Assembly: GCA_947095585.1 (NCBI GenBank) | Contig: OX352763.1 | Location: 16,789,462 to 16,853,461, forward strand | Reading direction: 5' to 3' | From: Nephrocerus scutellatus | Taxonomy: Eukaryota > Arthropoda > Insecta > Diptera > Pipunculidae | DNA: 64,000 bases | Part shown: one piece after another, positions 58,830-64,000 of the stretch | Layout of the letters: the number at the start of each line of letters is the position of its first letter | How positions within the stretch are numbered: position 1 is the first letter of the stretch | Notes under the pieces: generated by a model | Database searches by the model: none | Told to the model about the DNA's origin: nothing | Seen by the model: the letters and a program-made list of their open reading frames with translations, nothing else | Position numbers and translations under genes: made by a program

Positions 58830-60154
58830 TAGCTAAGCTTTTGGTAAATTTTGACATAAGAATAAGCCAACTGTTGTCCATTATAGTCGAGCCTTAAGAG
58901 TTGTTTATTCTTTGACTTTTCCTTTTTTTTAAGTTTTTTATTAAGTTTTTGTAATATTGACGAATTAGAAAGAAAAAAATCTACTGAACGTCTTCTTTTT
59001 TGTCTTTATAAACAAATCCCCATCCTTATTAAATTCAAAAAGACAATTACTTAATTATAGTGAGAACAAAAATGTGTTCCCCAAAGGCGTCTTTATTTGT
59101 AATCCGGCCCTGTCTGTACCGTGTGAGTTTTACCATGCAATATACACACTATAAGGAGATGTCTTTACGGCAGTCCCCAACACCATTCTATACTCTCTGA
59201 ACGTTTGCAAATCATCCAGAACGTTACCCGTACAATTGGCACTTTGCAAAACACCCATCCTAACCACCATCAATCAACAAAAAGGAAAATAGGAAGCAAA
59301 CAACAAATCCCCTAATTTTCATATCCTTGATGTTCATTTAGAATTTGTTGCTGTTTGTTTATCGGAAGAAAAAACAATCAAACAACAGCTTGGTAATTGG
59401 ACTTGAAGTTTCGTTATAATGGACGCATTTGTCACTTATCGTTAGCCTATCGAAGCGCTATCACCGACGACCATCCGGTGCTGTCTTCGTTGTTCCTGTC
59501 ATTGGGGATTTGATTGACAATATGATTTTGGAGCTTCTTTTCTGAGCAATATTTTTTGTATGCGTCTATGGGGAGATTATTAAGAGGATCAACACCACCA
59601 CCACATCCAATCGGAATTTATTCTTCTGTCCATTTGCGTTGAATTTGTCTCATATCCCATAAGAGTCAGAGAGAGAGTCCTTGTCATCGTTTGTCAAAAT
59701 CACTTAATCCTGGAATATTTTCTTAAATTTGGGACGACATAAGTCTTATGATGTTGACATCAGATACACAAGGAAGAGACAATTTCCATCGTAGTGTTTC
59801 ATGGCGAAAAATGTTCGTTGATTTTTTTTATGAATTTGCTTTTGTCTTGTGATTTTAGTTAGCGGATTGGTGGTAGATGACACGCATGCGCTTCGAATTG
59901 ATTTACTGCTTCATTACTTTGCTTAAATGAATTTCTGTTGCAAAATTTGCTTCACTCTCTTCTAGTGTGATTGATCTGCACACGTGGGATCCGATCATCT
60001 GCATTCCCAATCACGATACCAATAGGACAGACACTTAAACAACGCGCTGTCTTTTAGGGGATGATGGACTATACTGCTACCAGATCCAGATGCTGGCTGT
60101 GTCAGCTTATATCAGATATGTGTAGTCGTACTTATCATTTGCACCGCTGGGCTA
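58830..60154. other. Downstream flank of the coding exon, possible 3' UTR
   Basis: No other gene was recognised. A minus-strand AATAAA lies at 59617-59622, about 530 bp past the stop codon of the exon at 60155, and could be its polyadenylation signal. Confidence 0.35.
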
Positions 60155-61104
60155 TCAAAGCAATTGTCTTCTCGGCGTGTATCCAGTGAGGAAGTTTAGT
60201 GATGGTGATGTCGTAACAATGGTCTGACGTGTCACTGCAGCGGCAGCAGCAACAGCATTGACGCTGTCACCAGTTGTGTTGTCTGCCCGATAGCACACAT
60301 CTGTGGAGTCGTCGTCGTCGTCTTTTATTTTGTGGTCGCCATTGTTCACAACGCTGCGTGTCCGCCTCAAGGTGGACATAGCTGCAGATGCAACTGTTCC
60401 AGTACTTGGGCAGTAAGGCGGCGGTGGAGGTTGTCGGTACTCGTAGCTCGTGTTCTCGGTGGGACGCATCGAATGTAACGCCGTATGCGACTGATGCTGA
60501 TGATTTTGCTGTGTAATAAATCCGCTCTCGTGCTTTGGTAGCTTCGGTAGCTGGATAGTATTTGACAATTCTCGCAATTCCGTCGTTGTTCGTGACGACG
60601 ACTGCAAACACTCCGCCGTTGACTGGTCAATGGTGTACTTGCTCTTGAGCGCATTGCTCTGGGCAATGGACTGGCCGTGTTGGTCCTCTTGAAGATGTCT
60701 CGTTGACGTTGTTTGCTTCAGATAGGATGGCTGCTGATGGTGATGGTAGTCATGTTGCCATTTTGTCATCGAATGCGACTGTAAGTAGTGATGGTCCATC
60801 AGTTGACGGCTATCGTAGGAGGTCTCTTGTTGTTTTTGCTGCTGCTGCTGCTGCTTCTGTTGATTTATCACAGACGCACAGGGACTATAAAGCTGTCCAG
60901 TGCCAGCAATGCTGTCGTTGCTACTGTTATTAAATGAAATACTAGCTTCCTTCTGAAATGGCAACAGATCGGGCTGGTATTCTGCAGCGATGTAACTTCC
61001 TTCTCCCTTCTTATGATGTCGTTTGGTCGGAGTAATGACATTTATTTCATTTTGATGTTGGCCATGCGGAACTGTCGTTGTGTGTTGGGGATTATGGAGA
61101 GAAT
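60155..61104 (-). CDS. Probable terminal coding exon of a host gene, low-complexity protein
   Basis: On the minus strand TTTTCATTTCAG (pyrimidine-rich acceptor) precedes 61104. The open frame starts in a split codon and runs 315 codons to TGA at 60155-60157. No ATG is needed: the frame is open through the acceptor. The start reads SLHNPQHTTTVPHGQHQNE, then INVITPTKRHHKKGEGSYIA. Later come a polyQ run (about residues 81-92), His-rich stretches, RQPPPPPYCPSTG (about residue 225, a PPxY-type WW-binding motif), an Asp run and an Ala run. The C terminus is GYTPRRQLL. It resembles a disordered cytoplasmic tail or regulatory region; no enzyme domain or membrane segment is visible. The gene was not recognised. 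Upstream exons must lie to the right, beyond or within the window. Confidence 0.75.
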
Positions 61105-61447
61105 CTGAAATGAAAAGAATTCATGTACATAAAGTATAAATGTATTCAGGATATAATGTGATAATTAAATCACGTCAGATATGGCTAAATGAATCTGTTT
61201 AATCTTTCCGATTGCGTTAAGGAAACAAGACATGTATGCCTGAGAGGACAGCATTTCAATGTTTTTAAAAGGACGAAGTTAAATTATTCTATTGTTAACT
61301 TTACTGGAATATACAGTATTGAAGGAAAGGCGTTTTAACCAAAGTTAAACGTTTAAACTTATAGCTTTAATTCTAAAAGTTTTCATTACTAATTTGTAAA
61401 TTTCACCTCTTTCTAAAGAAATAACTAAAATGGCTCGAAATTGTACT
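61105..61447 (-). other. Probable intron sequence next to the exon
   Basis: AT-rich sequence upstream of the acceptor at 61105-61106. No donor was assigned. It leads into the family A insertion at 61460. Confidence 0.5.
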
Positions 61448-61459
61448 ACTACGTTTTTT

Positions 61460-63951
61460 CATCATCATCATATTTGGCTCTACAACCGGTGTCTGGTCCT
61501 GGTCTCCCGCAAAAAGTCCCTCCACCGGTCCCGATTTCGAATCGATGTCATCCATGAATACATTCACTATACACTCTGGGCGTCCTGGTCTACGCCATCC
61601 TTCCACCGTAGGATTGGCCGGCATCGCTGTCGTGTTTCATAAATCCTACCGCAAAGGACTTTCCGAGCAGGATCATCTTCGCTCATGCTACATAGGTGCA
61701 CTGCCCACCAGAGCCTACCGAGCTTAATTCTTTTCACGATGTCAACATCGCGGTAACGCTCATCTTTATAGAGGCTCCGGAATCGTCCTTCCTCACATAC
61801 GGGGCCAAAATTTCTCCGTAAGACTTTTCTCTCTAAGAGGTCAGAATGCTTTTTGCTAAGCACCCAAGTCTCGGATCCGTATGTAAGTACTGGTTTGACC
61901 ATTGTCTTATATACCAGCAGCTTGGATGTTATGGTTAAGTACCTGGATTTGAAGAGTCTTGACAGACTACAGAAGGCTTTGTTGGCTTTAAGCAACCGTG
62001 CGCGTATTTCTGGTTCCATGCTGTTATCCACTGTAGCAGCCGAGATAGTAAAAGAATTGCACTACTTCAAATTCGCGCTCCACTATTTGAATTGAGGGAC
62101 TAATGTTGGATCTTCCACTCGCTGACGTGGCCACGATGTACTTTTTTCTTTCTCTTTTATGTGCAGCCCCAGATTTTGTGCCACCTGCTCGATCTGGATG
62201 ATAGCTTCCTGTTCAACACTTGGGTTTCTAACAACGATGTTAAAATCATCTGCGTAAGCCAGTATCTGCATGGACTTATAGAGGATTGTTCCTCTTACTG
62301 TTACGCCAGAGTCTCGGATCTCTTTCTCCAACGTCAGGTTGAAGAAGTCGCAGGCCAGTCCATCCCCTTGTCGGAGCCCGTTATAGAAGTTGATTGTGCT
62401 TGATAGTGATCCGGATATTTTTACTTGGCTTATAACATTGGTCATGGTCAACCTACACAGTCGTGTCAGTTTATTTGGGATGCCAAATTCTCTCATGGCT
62501 TTATAAAGTTCTTCTGCGTCTCTGCTATCATAGGTGGCTTTAAGGTCTATAAGGAGATGGTGAAGTGAGTTTTGAAACTCTAGACATTTTTCCATCACCT
62601 GCATAAGGGTGTAAATCTGATCAGTTGTTGATTTGCGTGGGATGAAGCCGCACAAGTATTGACCATTGATAACTTTAGCGTATTGGGCTATCCTGTCTTG
62701 TAGGATAGAGGAGAAAATCTTATATGCAATACTCAACAACGTTATACCAAGATAATTGCTACAGGTATTGATATCTTCTTTCTTATGCATGGGGGACAGG
62801 ATGCCTCTTCGCCAGTCTTCTGGCATCACTTCTTCCTCCCATACTTGCACAATTGGTTCATGAATTGCTTGGTTTATTGCGGGACCTCCTGTTTTAATCA
62901 GCTCCTCTGGCATTTCATCAGATCCCGGGGCCTTATTATTTTTGAGCTGATTTATCGCTCTGCTAACTTCATCTATGCTTGGTGGCGGCAACATAGTGTG
63001 GTCTTCGGTCATTGGTGATTGGTGAAGCCTCCAATTCCTCAGTTAGTTGGTCACTAAGCAAATCATGAAAGTGCTCATCCCATTGCTCTTAGATGCCTTT
63101 GAGATCGGCGATTACCCTCTTTGTCTTTGCAGTATATGCAACGCGGTGTGTATTGCGTCATACCGCGTACTCTTTGGTAGAACTTCCACGCTTGGTTCGG
63201 TCCTCGCTCTCTGTACTGTTCTAGTTCACGGACGAAATTCTTCTCCCAGGCTGCTTTCTTTCGCCGGTGAACTGTTTTTTCATATCTTCTGAGCCCTTTA
63301 TATTCATCTTCGCGTGTCCGCGATCTATGAGATTGTTGCATTGCTCAGTACGCAAACATTCTTACGTTTAGCCGCTAGCTTACATTCGTCATCGAACCAG
63401 TCGTTCCGATCTCTACGACTACTGCCTCGAGAATGGAGCCAGCAGTACTAACGACAGTATTCTTAAGGCGTGTCCATTTCTCTTCTACGCCCGGCATCAC
63501 AGCCACAGGATTTACTCTTCCAGCATTTAGGGCGAGTCCTATCGCTTGACCGTAGTTGTTTCTGGTGTCTTCGTTGCGAATGGCAGCCGTATTGACTCGA
63601 ATCTGATTCGCGGAAGCTGTCTTTCTTGATGATAAATTCCGCGCTCGGAGCAACTTACCAACAAGATAGTGGTCCGAGTCGACGTTGGCACCTCGGTACG
63701 TTCGTACCGTCATCAGATTTGGATTGTGTCTATCAACACGTGGTCTATTTGGTTGCGAGTGGCTCCATCAGGAGTAACCCAGGTGGCTTTGTGGATATTT
63801 TTACGCTTTTTTTTGTACTGGAGGAAAATTAACAGCGGCCACCATGAGGAGGTTGATAGCACTTAAACCAGTCAGAGATAGTTGCAGCCACATGCATTTC
63901 TGAATCATTCTGTGTTATTCGCTCTACTCGGCCGATGGCTGCCACTACGCC
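61460..63951 (-). mobile_element. Family A RTE-like LINE, near-complete insertion with internal deletion
   Basis: A 2.49-kb minus-strand insertion. ACTACGTTTTTT at 61448-61459 and ACTTCGTTTTTT at 63952-63963 form a likely target duplication (11 of 12 bases), so both ends are probably present. From its 5' end: a leader (GGCGTAGTGGCAGCC, to AATTTTCCTCCAGTAC), then a jump at about 63810 into the endonuclease (KATWVTPDGATRNQ, then GANVDSDHYLVG). A linker follows (AWEKNFVRELEQYRERGPNQ), then the RT, a C-terminal block (SETWVLSKKHSDLL, GPVCEEGRFR) and a (GAT)n tail at about 61460-61472. The first half of the endonuclease is deleted. Confidence 0.83.
62083..63012 (-). pseudogene. Reverse transcriptase core of the family A copy
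   Basis: The longest open frame in the window, 309 codons, inside the LINE at 61460-63951. It covers the linker end (MTEDHTMLPPP), the finger region (NKAPGSDEMPEELIK, residues 26-40), palm motif A degenerate as LLIDLKATYDS (153-163), motif B NGLRQGDG (211-218), and catalytic YADD (residues 253-256, intact). The usual FIDFKAAYDS is changed at two positions, and the thumb end is frameshifted (EKEKSTSWPRQ instead of ESKTKYIVA). It is separated from the endonuclease and the C-terminal block by stops, so the whole protein cannot be made. RTE-type proteins copy their own RNA at a nicked chromosomal target. Confidence 0.8.
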
Positions 63952-64000
63952 ACTTCGTTTTTTAGTAAATGTTTTAAAAAAAGCAAAACTTTTCAATTAG

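Noticed and set aside
60267..60933. Other open frames overlapping the exon at 60155-61104
   Set aside because: They are shadows of the CAG/CAA- and GAC-rich coding strand; only one frame is open through the acceptor to the stop.

Overview
The window looks like intergenic and intronic DNA from a higher fly (Diptera), possibly a tephritid or drosophilid. The reasons are an AT-rich background, one glutamine- and proline-rich coding exon with a fly-style splice acceptor, dense decayed APE-type non-LTR retrotransposons, Tc/mariner remnants and a tRNA-derived SINE. The host assignment is inference; nothing in the window names the species. No operon, CRISPR array, rRNA or functional tRNA gene was seen.

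Only one host-gene segment is convincing: a minus-strand, probably terminal coding exon at 60155-61104, 315 codons after a split codon. It has polyQ, a PPPPPY motif and a good acceptor. If the gene continues to the right, 61105-64000 is intron and holds a 2.5-kb retrotransposon.

Most of the rest is transposon debris. Labels here are local. Family A (RTE/BovB-like, with a (GAT/ATG)n tail) occurs at 1-560, 12895-14200, 27760-28048, 28970-29480, 47695-49285 and 61460-63951. Family C (Jockey/CR1-group) occurs at 6385-6600, 24835-25105, 28060-28960, 33340-33605, 41835-43290, 56440-57352 and 58330-58825. Family D (RTE-like) occurs at 35785-37085, 38465-39305 and 44877-45087, with related 3' pieces at 21.1, 21.5 and 34.9 kb. 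Family F (RNase H-bearing, I/LOA-like) occurs at 1862-2790, 4131-4385 and 5305-5992. Single RT or endonuclease pieces of other families lie at 5995-6375, 19085-19645, 25110-25870, 31888-32130 and 45130-45480.

The two most informative systems are non-autonomous or DNA elements. (1) A SINE of about 290 bp with pol III A and B boxes is present four times (9673, 13158, 16616, 25280). Three copies have clear target-site duplications of 14, 12 and 9 bp, and two are nested in LINEs. (2) A 1.46-kb Tc-like element at 50520-51982 has a dead transposase between two long inverted repeats of about 400-490 bp. These repeats are built of internal subrepeats, and solo pieces of the same repeat occur at 9.3, 24.4 and 57.4 kb. 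The last is fused to reverse-transcriptase sequence in three tandem units.

Other structure includes paired degenerate minisatellites (35.2 and 53.5 kb), a roughly 100-bp tandem array (45.5 kb), a dispersed hairpin-ended repeat (4.9 and 22.0 kb), and G-rich segments ending near CTAG that may be Helitron-like 3' termini. Boundaries of decayed elements are read by eye and may be off by tens of bases.
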